NCBI RefSeq assembly: GCF_007565055.1
Contig: NC_044564.1
Coordinates: 74,916,563 to 74,980,562, forward strand
Direction of reading: 5' to 3'
Length of the DNA: 64,000 bases
From: Rhinopithecus roxellana
Taxonomy: Eukaryota > Chordata > Mammalia > Primates > Cercopithecidae
Shown here: positions 1 to 11,351 of the stretch, one piece after another
Numbering within the stretch: the first letter of the stretch is position 1
Layout: the number at the start of each line of letters is the position of its first letter
The notes under the pieces: model-generated
The model's input: the letters and a program-made list of their open reading frames with translations, nothing else
What the model was told of the DNA's origin: nothing
Database searches by the model: none
Made by a program: the position numbers and the translations under genes

Positions 1-2020
1 ATAGCTCTCTATAAGGAAATGGTTTTAAGACACTCCATTTCCATGTAAGCTTTTATCTTCAGTGCTCCAGGGTTTATTCAGTTACAACTATCTCTTCTTT
101 GAAATTAGCCTCTTTTTTTGTAGAAGGCTACAAAAGTCTCTGCGGATTTGTGCAATTGTATTTCTCCCTAGAGCTTTTGGTCTTCATCAATTTTGTTACA
201 TTTGTTTTCTTTTTTTTTCTCTCTCTCTCAAAGGTGCAGTCCCTTCTTATACTGAGTAGCCTTTTCCATGATGCCTCCATCTTCCTTAGATGAGACAGTA
301 CTCATGTTAGGGTATAACCCCAATGCCTTCTTACCACAAAATACATTAAGTAGACTGGACAATACAAAACCATAATCTGTGTGCAATAGCACCCTGATTT
401 TAGGCAGGAATGTCTCGTGTTTAGGACATTCTTTTCTTCTTCATCATTTCTCACATGTGCTCTGCTCCTGAAGGCTATGCTTTATAAGAGACTCTCTTTT
501 TTTGTTATTCCCCAAATGGGCACTTCTAATATAACTTCAAGATATTTCATGTTGTTTCACAATTCAGGTTTCCCTTCAAATAATTGAGTTAGTAAAGTAT
601 ATTTATTATAGCTATTATAATGTTTTTGGTTGATAATCCTTTCATATGTTTCTATTTATTCATTTACTTTTTCCTACTATCTCTCACTTTTACTTTCTCT
701 CACTATCTCTTTATCACCTACATAAAACGTGATTATTAAGTACTAAAGAGTATTTTTCTCCTCTTATATGTCACACTTCAGTTCACCTCTCTTAACTTTT
801 TGGTACCTCCAGTATCTTTTTCTCCAATTTATCCTCTTAATGATTATACTACAACACAAATCAGAGTATGCTACTCTCCTCAAATACACCTGTCTAAACC
901 TTGCCTTTTATTATAATATCAAGAAAAGCTTTTCAGGACTAGATCTGTGATAATGCTTTCCACACTATCATTTTAACCTTATTATATAATACTTTTAAAA
1001 ATATCCTTTACACTCTAAACATATCAAATTTTTCTGTCATTCTAAGTACAACATATTCATTCTTCCACATTATGTACTGACATTCTTTTCTCCCTTTACT
1101 GCATGAACTACTACTTATCCTTAAACACTGAGTTAAAATGTCAGCACTCTTCTAAGACAAGGTATAAATTTCATTAGCAGTTCAAAAATAGCTGCTACTA
1201 CTTAATTTGTTCACTGAGAATGTATTAGAATCTACAAATCTCTCAAATGATACATTGACTTTCTCAGATTTAGTTGTTTCCTACCAATCCATAGCATATG
1301 GAAGAGTGAGATGACCAGGAAGTAAAATTCCATGATATGTCACAGGCCTGTGCCTTGCTGCAATAAAGTATATGAACATTTATATCAGACAGTTGGTGCC
1401 CTTTAATATCTATGAACAAAAGTCATTGATACAGCTATCTGAGAGGAAAGTTAATGACTTTGCTCTGGATATGCTCATTTAAGAAAAGGGATTATAAACA
1501 GATTCGCAAGGTCAGCAGAGCAATGTAAATTAAGGATATGCCTGGAGAAGACTGAGGTCATGCAGCAGATTGCATTGGCTTACCATAAAGACTTACCTTC
1601 AGTAAGCTTAGAGAAATAGCAGAAAATATCCTACATGAAAAAGAGTCAGGCAATAAAAAGAAAGCTTGATTCACTTCCCAAGAACTGAGAATCTAAAGGG
1701 AAGTAATGCTCCATCAAGAAATTCAAAATGCCAGCTGGATAACACATAGCTGCAGAGAGACCAAATACTCAATTAGGACACTCGTGAAAAGGGAGACCTA
1801 AGCCAACTAAAGGAAGAACATGAGCTTAAACCAGAAACTAAGGACATATTTCTTCCAAGAAGTATTTTTTGAAGTTTTTTTCTAGTCATCTGAGATATAT
1901 AGAGAATATATTTCTCTGCATTTTGTGGGGATTACAATTTTGAACAGATGGGAAGGAGTAAGGGGATATAGCCCTGAAAAAGATTAGAAGAACAAGAAAC
2001 CTTATACCTAACTAAGTCAA
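1..2020. other. AT-rich stretch without a gene
   Basis: No splice-flanked coding frame, RNA gene or clearly recognisable repeat. About 660-720 is a pyrimidine-rich low-complexity run. The segment near 815-930 weakly resembles the body of an L2 element in plus orientation, but the similarity is too low to call. Frames of 60-66 codons here have no recognisable domain and lie in T-rich sequence. Confidence 0.6.
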
Positions 2021-2024
2021 ATCA

Positions 2025-2112
2025 CAACATTTTGAAGATGAGAAAACTGAGGTTCAGAGAGGGTAAGATCATGCTCTCAATTCACATTCTGGTGCTTGAC
2101 TCCAGTAAGGAT
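2025..2112 (-). repeat. MIR fragment
   Basis: The segment reads like the reverse complement of the MIR core, with the diagnostic GATGAGAAAACTGAGG stretch followed by CAGAGAGGGTAAG. It is a short, decayed copy of the tRNA-derived SINE found across mammals. Both ends fade into unassigned sequence. Confidence 0.6.
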
Positions 2113-3460
2113 TGGCTTTTTAGTACCTAATTCAAGATCTGATGTCAGGATGTCATCATAAATTGAAGGCTTTAGAAAATAATGAACCACATTTCTGGAA
2201 CAATCCCCTTTATGACCATTTGGGTAGAACTCTTTTAGTATGAATATTATTGTTATTTTTGGTCTCTTGAGATATAACTAGCTTGATGATGTACAAAATT
2301 GGAAAGATCAATCATTAAATTGTGTGGAGGCTAAAATCATTTTTGTTTTTTCTTGGCCTTAACTAATGGATCTAGCTATTTGGGAACACTCCTTAGATAG
2401 AGGTGAAATGTATGGTTAGTGTTTATCCTATAAGTAGAAAGATAAAGAACTGGAAAATCAGTGTTGGGGGAAATTTCATTTTTTTCTTTCTTATAGCTTA
2501 TATAAACAAACAAAGAAGATCTGTATGCTTCCAGAAACAAACTATATCTGCAAGTCAAAAATTTATGTATTGTCATTGTTTATTTATTCTTTGCTCTGTT
2601 AAGTATTTTACTAAGTTTTTTTTTTTCATTTTATAATGTATCAATATTTTCTCAGTCATGTGATGGATAATAAAAAAGTTTACATTCATAATTGGACATA
2701 GGCTTAAAAGGGAAGTTGTATTACAATTATCTTATGTAGTATATAAGTACATATAATTAAAAATATGTAATTAAAATACAAATATCTCTTAACCTGAAAG
2801 AGTTAATGCATCATTTCCTCTCTAGTTAGAAACATTAACAATTTAGGTCCCTATCCTTCGTGTTAACAGATTCAACATTTTGGTACATGACTCAAATGTA
2901 CAGAAAACATGTTTATAATATAAAAACTGATACAAATCATGAAACAATAAAAATTACAACAGTTACAGAGTTAATATCTAAGATGATCTTGCCAGGTTGA
3001 AACAAAGGGCCATGTGTTTAATAAAATGAAAAAAATGAATATCAAATACTGCATTTAGATTGCAAAAATCAAACAAGTTTAAAGAACTATGTTATTTCTA
3101 AATGCATTTCAAAGTTTTGAAGTATATTTTATTTTTTAAGCTATCTTTTAAGTGTAGGTTTTTGAGTTGCCTTATGGTTAAAAATGTGTTTTACGGATAA
3201 TCATTTCTTTGAAACTTTAGTTTTCTATAACAATGCGTTGAATTTAAGGGTTTTTACTTTGCTTGATATATCAGTGTCTGATGATATTGCAGTGTTTGCA
3301 ATTTTTGCTTTATTAATTTTTTGACAATGTTATATACATAAAATGTCATAACATTCTATGTAAATGTTATTTTAATTATTATGCCATATACCTGTTTACC
3401 TATGTTAATGCCTTTCCCTTAATTTTAACTGTGTCTGTTATTATATTAGTATAATAACAT
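2113..3460. other. AT-rich stretch without a gene
   Basis: Very AT-rich, with several homopolymer runs. No recognisable element apart from possible old L1 background toward the right end. The overlapping frames at 2376-2636 on both strands have no domain and are treated as chance. Confidence 0.5.
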
Positions 3461-3464
3461 TCTT

Positions 3465-3795
3465 CTGAACAGTCTTTGTTCATTAGATATTTTTCCCATT
3501 TCTTTATTTGGAACATTTCAATGCAATTTTATTTGTGATATGACATTTAAAAGTAGACAATAGCTAGATACATTTTTGTTTCTATCAACAAAGTCTTTGT
3601 GTTTTAGTAGGTATGTGTAAGTCATTTACATTTATTGTGATAATATATTTTACCTTTTCCATTATTTTACTCTGCCTTTCACAGTTACCTTTTTTTTTTT
3701 TTTCATTTTTTTCTCTGTTACTGTTAAACTGATACTATTTTCTACAACTTAACCTTTTCTTTTATTAATTTACTGGTTTGGATGTTATTATGTAT
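3465..3795 (-). repeat. Possible decayed L1M fragment
   Basis: T-rich sequence with the texture and a few phrases (such as the TTTACATTTATTGTGATAATA region) expected of an old L1 read antisense. Divergence is high and no ORF2 motif can be placed, so both the assignment and the limits are tentative. Confidence 0.3.
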
Positions 3796-3799
3796 AATA

Positions 3800-4339
3800 T
3801 AGTTCTCCTTCACTATCTGTGGAGGATTGGTTCCAGAAATGTTTCAAGAATAGTGACAAGAAAAAAAGACTATACATGCTCACCAGATGTAACCATCCAT
3901 TTTTAATCCAACACATATATAGTTATATTTAATCAAATATATACACATATATATGTATATATATATTATAGTTTGATAGTTTGTTTGCTTTTGAGATGGA
4001 GTCTCGCTCAGTTGCCCAGATGGGAGTACAGTGGCAAGATCTCAGCTCACTGCAGTCTCTGCCTTCTGAATTCAAGCCATTCTCCTGCTTCTGCCTCCCA
4101 AATAACTGGGATTACAAGTGCATGCTACCATGTCTGGCTGATTTTTGTATTTTTAGCAGAAATGGCGTTTCACTATGTTGGCCAGGCTGGTCTTGAACTC
4201 CTGACCTCAGGTGATCCACCTGCCCCCCAAAGTGCTGAGATTACAAGTGTGAGCCACCATGCCTGGCCTATCAAATATTTTTGACCCATGGGTAGTTGAA
4301 TCTACACATGTGGAACCCACAGATATGGAGGGATGACTG
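3800..4339. mobile_element. MER2 DNA transposon, internally deleted and split by an Alu
   Basis: Tigger-type nonautonomous element. The left terminus reads TAGTTCTCCTTCACTATCTG and the right terminus, in reverse complement, CAGTCATCCCTCCATATCTG, so the inverted ends are still recognisable. The GGAGGATTGGTTCCAG segment and the ACAAGAAAAAAAG segment are MER2 phrases, but the intervening middle of the consensus is missing, leaving only about 200 bp of MER2 outside the Alu. The Alu and its degenerate tail occupy the gap. The element sits next to TA, as expected for this superfamily. Confidence 0.75.
3941..4269 (-). mobile_element. Alu (AluS-like), minus strand, with AT-rich tail
   Basis: Complete Alu read antisense, from GAGATGGAGTCTCGCTC (about 3994) to GAGCCACCATGCCTGGCC. 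The expected poly-T tail on the left has degenerated into a (TA)/(CATA) microsatellite at 3941-3980. A 9-bp direct repeat ATCAAATAT at 3932-3940 and 4270-4278 fits a target site duplication within MER2, so the Alu is younger than MER2. Confidence 0.9.
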
Positions 4340-5340
4340 TATATGGAAGTTATAATATATATATTCAAATATAATTTTAATATAAATGAAGTATTTATTG
4401 AACAAAGTCAATTGTTATTCATTCAGTATTTCTGTCTTTCTCCCAATACGGCAGTAAATCTCTTCAGGCTTTAACTATCCATTGCAACTACTGCCCAACC
4501 TGCACATCTTTTTAATATTTTAGTGTCTATTTCACTTTTTTAAACTCAGAAAATAGTATTAAATCCTTAATCAAATTTACTGATATCATTCATCAAGCTC
4601 TATGCTTGTTCTTCCTTGTAATCTGTATATGCTTTCTTGGTTCATTGGGTTCACTGACCTTCTAATCAAGTACAGCCTCCAAAAGTTATTTGAGTTATTT
4701 AGGGTGCTAAACTCTTTCTGTTATAATAACTTGAAAATACTAATTTGGTCCTCTCTCTCAATCATTAAGCTGAGAATATAAACAGGTAAACAGCTTCACC
4801 TTTTAATGTTTGTCTAATTTTAGGAAATTCTCTTCTCAAAGCCTCAGCTTTCTCATTTGTAAAATGGGGATAAGAGTAACTATCTCACAAGATACACAAA
4901 TCATTTAGAACCCAGAATAAGTCCAGTGGAAAAATTTTTATTTTTAGTAAGTACATTGTTGTTTCTGGAAAATATTGTCACTAATAATATCCATTTGTTT
5001 ACATGAATGTGCTTTTGGTTTTTTCATTTCCAGTAGATTTTAAGATTGTCTCTGTTTTCTTCATTTTTTTGTAGTTTGACTGCAGTGTTTCATGGTATGG
5101 GTTTGTTTTTACTTAAAAGAATATGGTTCAGTACTTAAATTTTTAAATTAGGAATTCATATCTCCCTTTATGTCTAGAAAACTCTCAGCAATTACTTCTT
5201 CAAATATATTCTACCATTATTTCTGTCATTCATTATTTTGGAATCCTCTTAAAATTAATTCTAGGGTACTTAGTCTATCTTCTATTCCTCTTAAATATTC
5301 TTCTGTGTTTTTAAAAAAATATCTCCACATTTAAACTATA
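4340..5340 (-). repeat. L1M fragment, 3'UTR region, with an embedded MIR
   Basis: The segment around 5085-5285 reads antisense to the 3' region of old L1M elements: the AAACTCTCAGCAATTACTTC stretch, then a T-rich run and a TCTATCTTCTATTC phrase. The left part (4340-4830) is more decayed and may be the same element. A MIR lies at 4838-4935. No coding capacity remains. Confidence 0.5.
4838..4935 (+). repeat. MIR fragment
   Basis: Contains GCTTTCTCATTTGTAAAATG and GGGGATAAGAGTAAC followed by an ACTATCTCAC phrase and CATTTAGAACCCAG, the normal order of the MIR core and 3' half in sense orientation. Confidence 0.7.
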
Positions 5341-5570
5341 CTCACAGGGTCATCTTCATCAAAAGCCAAGATACACAAGTGTAATACAAATTATGATCTC
5401 AATTATTAGAGTTACAGATATCTCGGTAGTTTCAAGGAAAATGATTTAGTGATAAGGTAGTACTTTTATCAGTACTTCCTCTAGAAGGCCACCTTATTCA
5501 TCTACATGTATAGTGTTACCACTTTCCTAAAGAATGTCAAAAAGGAGAATTGCTTATTTCATCATAGAGA

Positions 5571-6020
5571 TCAGTGACAGTAACATGTATTGAAAGCTTG
5601 TTATGTGCCAGGCAGGGTTCCAAGTGCTTAAAATTATTTTCTAATGCATGCAAAATAAACGCATTTAATCCTCACAACAATATTAGGAGTAGATCTTCTC
5701 ATCATCTTCTTTTAAAAATGAAAAAAAAAAAAATGAGGCTCAGGTTAATGCATTCACACACCTAACCCCAACACTACTTTGTATGTTTCTAGGAATACTA
5801 GAAAGGAGGTGACCAGATGTAGTTGGTGAAGATTCTTTAAAGCTGTTAAGAGCTTGAAATTGTGTGTTGCATATACATTTCCGAGTTATGGCAATATCTT
5901 GTGGTCTATGATTATGCTCATTAAGTGGCATTGTCTTCAGAACCAAGACAGAAAAAAAAAAGTGGTTAATTACCTTGCATATATCACACAGTGAGTGAAT
6001 AACAGAGTTGTAATGGTGTA
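5571..6020 (-). repeat. MIR interrupted by a 201-bp inverted duplicate
   Basis: The left part (5571-5749) reads antisense MIR from TTATGTGCCAGGC through CATTTAATCCTCACAACA to TGAGGCTCAGGTTAAT. The right part (5964-6003) resumes at GGTTAATTACCTTGC and continues through TCACACAGTGAGTGAATAAC. The MIR is therefore continuous across 5750-5963, and the phrase GGTTAAT occurs on both sides of the foreign segment. The right end was later hit by an Alu. Confidence 0.8.
5750..5963 (+). repeat. Inverted duplicate arm 1: A-tailed insertion in MIR
   Basis: 5750-5950 matches the reverse complement of 6941-7141 over 201 bp without gaps and with five differences, all transitions (about 97.5 percent identity). 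Two of the five lie at CpG sites. The matching stretch is followed by G plus ten A residues and GT, then by a second copy of GGTTAAT (5964-5970). The first copy is at 5743-5749. A 3' A-run with a flanking 7-bp direct repeat fits an L1-type reverse-transcribed insertion of an RNA copied from the minus strand of arm 2. Caveat: the upstream MIR flank also has an A-run, so the downstream A-run could partly be duplicated target. Matching antisense frames in the two arms are simply a result of the duplication. Confidence 0.8.
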
Positions 6021-6336
6021 ATTTCTTTTCTTTTTTTTTTTTTCTAGATGGAGTCTTGCTCTGTCACTCAGGCTGGAGTGCAATGGCGTGATCTCGGCTC
6101 ACTGCAACCTCCGCCTCATGGGTTCAAGCAGTTCTCCTGCCTCAGCCTCCTGAGTAGCTTGTATTACAGGCATGTGCCGCCATGCCCAGCTAATTTTGTA
6201 TTTTTAGTCGATACAGGTTTCTCCACGTTGGTCAGGCTGGTCTCGAACTCCTGACCTCAGGTGATCTGCCCACCTTGGCCTTCCAAAGTGCTGGCATTAC
6301 AGGCATGAGCCACCATGCCTGGTCTAGAGTTGTAAT
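6004..6336 (-). mobile_element. AluS, minus strand
   Basis: Full-length Alu read antisense. The poly-T runs to about 6043, then comes AGATGGAGTCTTGCTCTGTC through to GAGCCACCATGCC. An 11-bp direct repeat AGAGTTGTAAT at 6004-6014 and 6326-6336 marks the target site duplication. It lies in the spacer between the two arms of the inverted duplication. Confidence 0.93.
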
Positions 6337-6940
6337 TTCTTATGAAGCAACAGTAAACTAATACAGCAATGTGGATATGATATTTTATTTAAGCCATGAT
6401 GACATTTTCCTTTACTAGAGCTGTAATTGCATCATACGGTTTCTATGACTACATAGGCTATTGTTGCTGCTTCTGCTATTTTTAGTTGTTATTGTTACAT
6501 TATTGTCATAATAATGTTAATAACAATAAGACATCAAATAGCACTGCAACAGAGCTTTAAAATGCCATTTGTTCCTTACAGCATTATGTTACTCATGCAA
6601 AATTCTTAAGAAAGTGGGTGAAAAGAAAGCAAACCAGAAATGAACACACTTTTATGGCAAAGAAACATATAAATTTGGGTTTAGGTAAAGCTACCTGAGA
6701 GGCAGAAAAATGTACTTTAAAAATGAGGTCTAGGACAGGGCTGGATTACACAAAATGTGCCCAAGATTCTTGTACAAATGAGAATGCCCACAGAAAACTA
6801 AAATCCACATGACACAGAAAGGGACATCTGCCAGCATCAGCAAATTGATGACATGTATAAGGCATTTCTTAGAGAGGATGTGGGGGTAGGAAAACATCAC
6901 CTCTTTAGTTAATGATGCTTTGGCAATGAACATATTCAAA
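6337..6940. other. Spacer between inverted arms, no gene
   Basis: Unique-looking sequence with an (AATAAT/GTTATT)-rich patch near 6480-6530. The 78-codon frame at 6730-6966 on the minus strand has no recognisable domain. Confidence 0.5.
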
Positions 6941-7143
6941 TGTCTTGGTTCTGAAGACAATGCCACTTAATGAGCGTAATCATAGACCACAAGATATTGC
7001 CATAACTCAGAAATGTATATGCAACACACAATTTCAGGCTCTTAACAGCTTTAAGGAATCTTCACCAACTACATCTGGTCACCTCCTTTCTAGTATTCCT
7101 AGAAACATACAAAGTAGTGTTGGGGTTAGATGTGTGAATGCAT
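6941..7143. repeat. Inverted duplicate arm 2, probable source copy
   Basis: Gapless match in inverted orientation to 5748-5950 (203 bp, the outer two of which may be chance). The flanks are not MIR and lack an A-run and an evident direct repeat, so this looks like the ancestral location. The 74-codon plus-strand frame across it mirrors a 68-codon minus-strand frame over arm 1. The substitutions are not concentrated at third positions, so there is no sign of coding constraint. Confidence 0.8.
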
Positions 7144-9660
7144 GCATATATTATCACCATTTTCCCTAATGCATTATATGTGTATAAACTTGTGCTATCC
7201 CCATTTCTATTAACCTTGTATCTCAGTCTTAACCCAAAGAGTAGCAGCTTAAAAAACAAAACTCCCTTATATAATATATGGATAAGTCCACACAAATAAT
7301 TGTAATGTTTAATTAAACTAAACTGTCATCAGCAGAGGTCATCTTTCAACGTTCATATATCAGGAGCTTTAACTGTTGGAAATTAACTGTAAGATTGGCT
7401 TGACTTTTAAAGACAGTATGTGAGTTTCTCATTAGCCTTATTATCATTTTTGAATCATAAATATGTAAATGATGAGTTTCACACGGGAGATTTAATTCTG
7501 CACTCTTCTTTCTGATTAGCTGGAAATACACTCTGGCTCTGTCAGATAATTGGTAACATCGCACACCAATAAGGCATTTCCCTACGCTTCATCAGAGGCA
7601 GTTGAAATTAAAGAAGGCAGAGCTGTTATGTTTTTGACAGTTTTGTAACACCAACTTGTTAAAGTTTTAACTCAGCCATTAATATAGTCCATGAATTATT
7701 AATACAGTTTTTATGTCAAGGTTATTTTTTAAAGTTGAGATCCAAGAATAAAGTAAAATGCTCTAGGAAAAAGAACACTTTCATTATTTTCACTTAAACA
7801 ATCTATACTAAGCAATAAACACCAATGTAATTTGAGTACCAGTAAAAAACAACAATAATATTTTGACCATTTACTGTGAACCACGTACACCCTAGATCAT
7901 AGTGCCAAAATATTTGTAACTTTTAGATGTTTGGCAGTAGGTGGACTTTTACTGCTTTAATGTATGATATTTTGTTTTTAATATATGCACCTTCATTTCT
8001 TTGTTAGTACAAATTATGCATAAGGAATATCGTATCAATTTTTCTTAAGTTGCCTTATTCTGGAAATGAAGGGAGTTCAGTTTACCTTAACTTGAAGAAG
8101 TTTAAGCAGTTTTAATTCATAAACATTTCTCTTTTTCTTCTGTCAAGATGATGCTTGTACCTTCAACAAGATAATAAACTCCTATCTGTATTTTGTCTTC
8201 CATGCTAGTACACAACAAGGGTATGCATTAAATGTTGGTTTACGAAACAAAGAAATAAGTTGCCACTTAAAGACACACAATATTTCTAAGTATGACAGAC
8301 ATATCTCTAGTGGAAATTTTTGTTTTCGCACCTCTTTAAGTTGGCTTTAAAAAATATTTATACTTCCTTAATAAGAAATTTCAATGTCTAATAACTAGCC
8401 ATATGTAAATCTACTGGAAACATTGTCAAAGGAACTGCAATATATGGTTGGCTACTATTTTTTTATTTCTATTTTTAAATTAGACTATCAATATATTTAT
8501 GAATATTTGTGCTACATATGAACATAAAAGCTTTCAAAACAATTGAGTTTACTTCAAAGTTTTTCTATTGGATACATCCTTTATTATCACCTTCACTTTT
8601 TTCAATTTTTATCATTACTTTCACTTTATAATAACAATCAAGGTGTAGATTGATTACATGCAATTTTAAATAAGAAAACTAAAAAGAGGCCTCCCAAGTG
8701 TCTTCCTTGCAATAGGCAGCATTTGTGTTACTGCCAACATTGCATTCATTGAACCTCATTCCCCATAACTCTTTTCTCAATTTTCATCACTTTCTTTCAG
8801 AGTTGATCATTACACATCTTCCTTATTACAGAATTGGTGTCCTATATAAAGTCCAAAACCAAGAGTATTCCAGTGCCAACTAAAGTACTAATATTTTAAA
8901 GTCCATACATATTTGCAAGGGATGGCTTCTTTTTTTCCAAAAAACTCACAAATTTATTTTTTAAAAATTTATATGTTTAGAGTTGAATGAAGAACATTTG
9001 TAGTATAGGGAAAAGATCACACATTCATTTTTACAGGCCTTCATTCCAGCCACTATCTAATTCATTCACAGCTAATTTCTCAGCATAAGTAAATTTTCTC
9101 TAAAAAAAGAAAAGTAAGCTATTACATGAAAAGCAAGATTTGGTATGAAATTTAATTGCAATTGTCAGGATACACAATTGAATAGAGTACATTCTCTTTA
9201 ATCAATCTTGTCCTCATGTGCTTCTACACATTTGTTTGATTCTATAGTAAGTTGTGAAACAAAACAATAGAAAATATGCTGAATGTTACCAAATTCAGAG
9301 AAGGCTAAATGTGTAGAAAGCCATATCCAAGAAATTTAAATCAATCATATGAGGACTATAATATAGAAGGCAAGAAATCAAACCAAGCGGTAAAATTTCC
9401 CACTGAGATAGGCATGTGACTGTTAGAAGAAATAGTTCTATGGCTATTAAAAACATGATACTAGATATTCTTGTTAATTAGAAATGAATGCTCATTGCTG
9501 ATCTGAGAACCGAGCTCAGGTGCACTTATCTTCACACATGAAGCCATCATATAAGACAGAGTAAAATGAGAAATGAGCCATCAATTCCCAACTTAATTAT
9601 CAGCCATCATGAGTGGTGTTATACTACCTTACTGTAGTATATTAACTACACACAAATTAA
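7144..9660. other. Repeat-poor stretch without a gene
   Basis: No Alu, L1, LTR or MIR recognised over 2.5 kb, which is unusual relative to the rest of the window. 7340-7620 has a more complex base composition and is listed as a candidate conserved noncoding block among the findings. AT-rich and (T)n patches occur at 8455-8480 and 8930-8970. Confidence 0.5.
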
Positions 9661-9661
9661 C

Positions 9662-9850
9662 AATGAGGACTGTGGGCCCAAGTAGACCCAAGTTCAAATT
9701 CTGGCTTTGCAATTACCTAGGCACAGTATCTTTGAACCTCAGTGTCTTATTAATAAAATAAGGAGATAAAATCTACCTTACATGTTGTTAATAGGATTAT
9801 ATGAGCTAATATAAAGCTTATTGCATAATAAGCAGGCACATTGAATATGA
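9662..9850 (+). repeat. MIR
   Basis: Most of a MIR in sense orientation: AAGTTCAAATTCTGGCTTTG (B-box region), then TTGAACCTCAGTGTCTTA, AAATAAGGAGATAAAATCTACC, and a tail with TAGGATTATATGAGC. Confidence 0.8.
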
Positions 9851-9925
9851 CTAGACTTTAAAAAAATTTCTTTTCTAGATTTTCAAAGAAATAGTTATAA
9901 AACTCGAAGGCAAAATGTGTTTCTC

Positions 9926-9979
9926 ATACACACATACATATATGTATATACATACATATACACATATACATATACACAT
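9926..9979. repeat. (CATA/TATG)n simple repeat
   Basis: Alternating purine-pyrimidine microsatellite of CA, TA and TG units with ACAT period, about 54 bp. Confidence 0.9.
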
Positions 9980-11350
9980 TGAAATTAGTCTAAAATTTTA
10001 CCCTTCATAAAAAGCAATATTGTCTATTGACAGTTTTGTATACAGTCTTACAGATTTCATTTGTCTTACTGACTAGTGTAGGCAACGTATCTTTAGAGGA
10101 CATTGCTCTGAAATATAGAATACTTTAAAAAATTATCAATGTTCAGGTTTGAAGGGGTCTAAAAACAGCACTACCCTTCCCAACATAAGGAACAACTTAA
10201 ATGAGTAGTCAACCAAAAGCAAATCAGACAGAACCCAAAATATCAGCTATGCTAGCGTTAAACTAGAGTTGCCCTCTTGGTCTATCAGGGACAGTTCTGA
10301 TCTAGGGTGGATAGATCAATTAACATTTGTTTATTCTGTTTGGTACACTCTTTTGTTCTCAAAAGTCTCTCCATATGTGCAATAAATACATAATTACCAT
10401 AGCTAAAAGTTATTAGAAGAATGTCACTCAGTTTTAAAGCAACATTTAACTGCCAAAGAAGAAATCCCACCATTAAACAGACATGTCTATCTGGTAACTG
10501 GCAGTACTGAATCACCACAGGTCTTCCCATCCAGTGATGTCATCCTGACACGCTTAAAGCAAAGAGGGGGAGCAAGGAGAGGACAGCAGTTTCTTGCTGT
10601 CCTCCCGGCTCTTAAGAGAAATGGCCCAGAAAGGTTATGTGATACACGCCTCACATATTTTCCTAACCTACCAGTTTGGTAGCTCACTCACCATCCATAG
10701 GAGCACTAAAAGCCAGGGCAGGACAAGAACACAAGTGTTTCACTGCTGAATGATAATCAATGTAGAAGCATGAGGTGGAGGAAAGGAGTGACCTACCCTT
10801 TTTACATAAATAATCTGGCTTTCTATCGTGGGGAGGTCACTCAATAAAAGACTAACGGAGCCTAAAACTGGCTCCCAATACATGTTACTATGTAAACTAA
10901 GTTTCTATTATATTATTACATTAAACAAAGGGAAAATATAGAAGAGTATAAGTAAAAAATAAAAATCACCAATAATCAAAACTCACCAATAATCCAATGA
11001 CTATGATTACACATATTTTTGTATATATCCTCTCAGTCTTTTTAAAAAATAAGATGAGTAGTTAGACATAAAGAAAAGATAAACAGTAGGTATGTGGCCT
11101 TCCTTCGTATCAAGACACTTGAGGGTTTGTTCTTTAGTTGAATTCTCCTTATAATGGTAATAAGGAATTTATTTAAGTGTTACAAGATCTCAGAAAAAGA
11201 AGAATCTGGCAAAGTTACCATGCACAAGATCAAGCACCTAAAAATTGTTGCCCAGATTTTTTACTGAGTAATGATATGCATGAAATGCAGTTATATTTGT
11301 AAATGGAAGTTAGTCATGTATCCCTCAAGAGGTTAAGTAACTATTGGGCA
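9980..11350. other. Stretch without a gene
   Basis: 10.48-10.80 kb is richer in GC than its surroundings and has a perfect hairpin at 10579-10604. 10905-11050 resembles a common old mammalian repeat (AAAAATCACC and TATATCCTCTCAGTC phrases) whose family I cannot name with confidence. The 81- and 66-codon frames here have no recognisable domain. Confidence 0.45.
10579..10604. repeat. Perfect 10-bp hairpin
   Basis: GAGGACAGCA and TGCTGTCCTC are perfect complements separated by the six bases GTTTCT. It lies in a moderately GC-rich unique block. It is too short for a miRNA precursor. Confidence 0.85.
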
Positions 11351-11351
11351 A

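Noticed and set aside
3973..4284. 103-codon frame and other frames with RQSLALSPRLE-like or VGQAGLELLTS-like peptides (also 22438-22654, 31303-31592, 59068-59325)
   Set aside because: These are the standard translations of Alu sequence.
5740..7169. Two frames with nearly identical protein sequence (5740-5946 minus, 6945-7169 plus) that look like a conserved small protein
   Set aside because: Identity is explained by the DNA-level inverted duplication. Differences include nonsynonymous ones at no reduced rate, and no start context or homology is visible.
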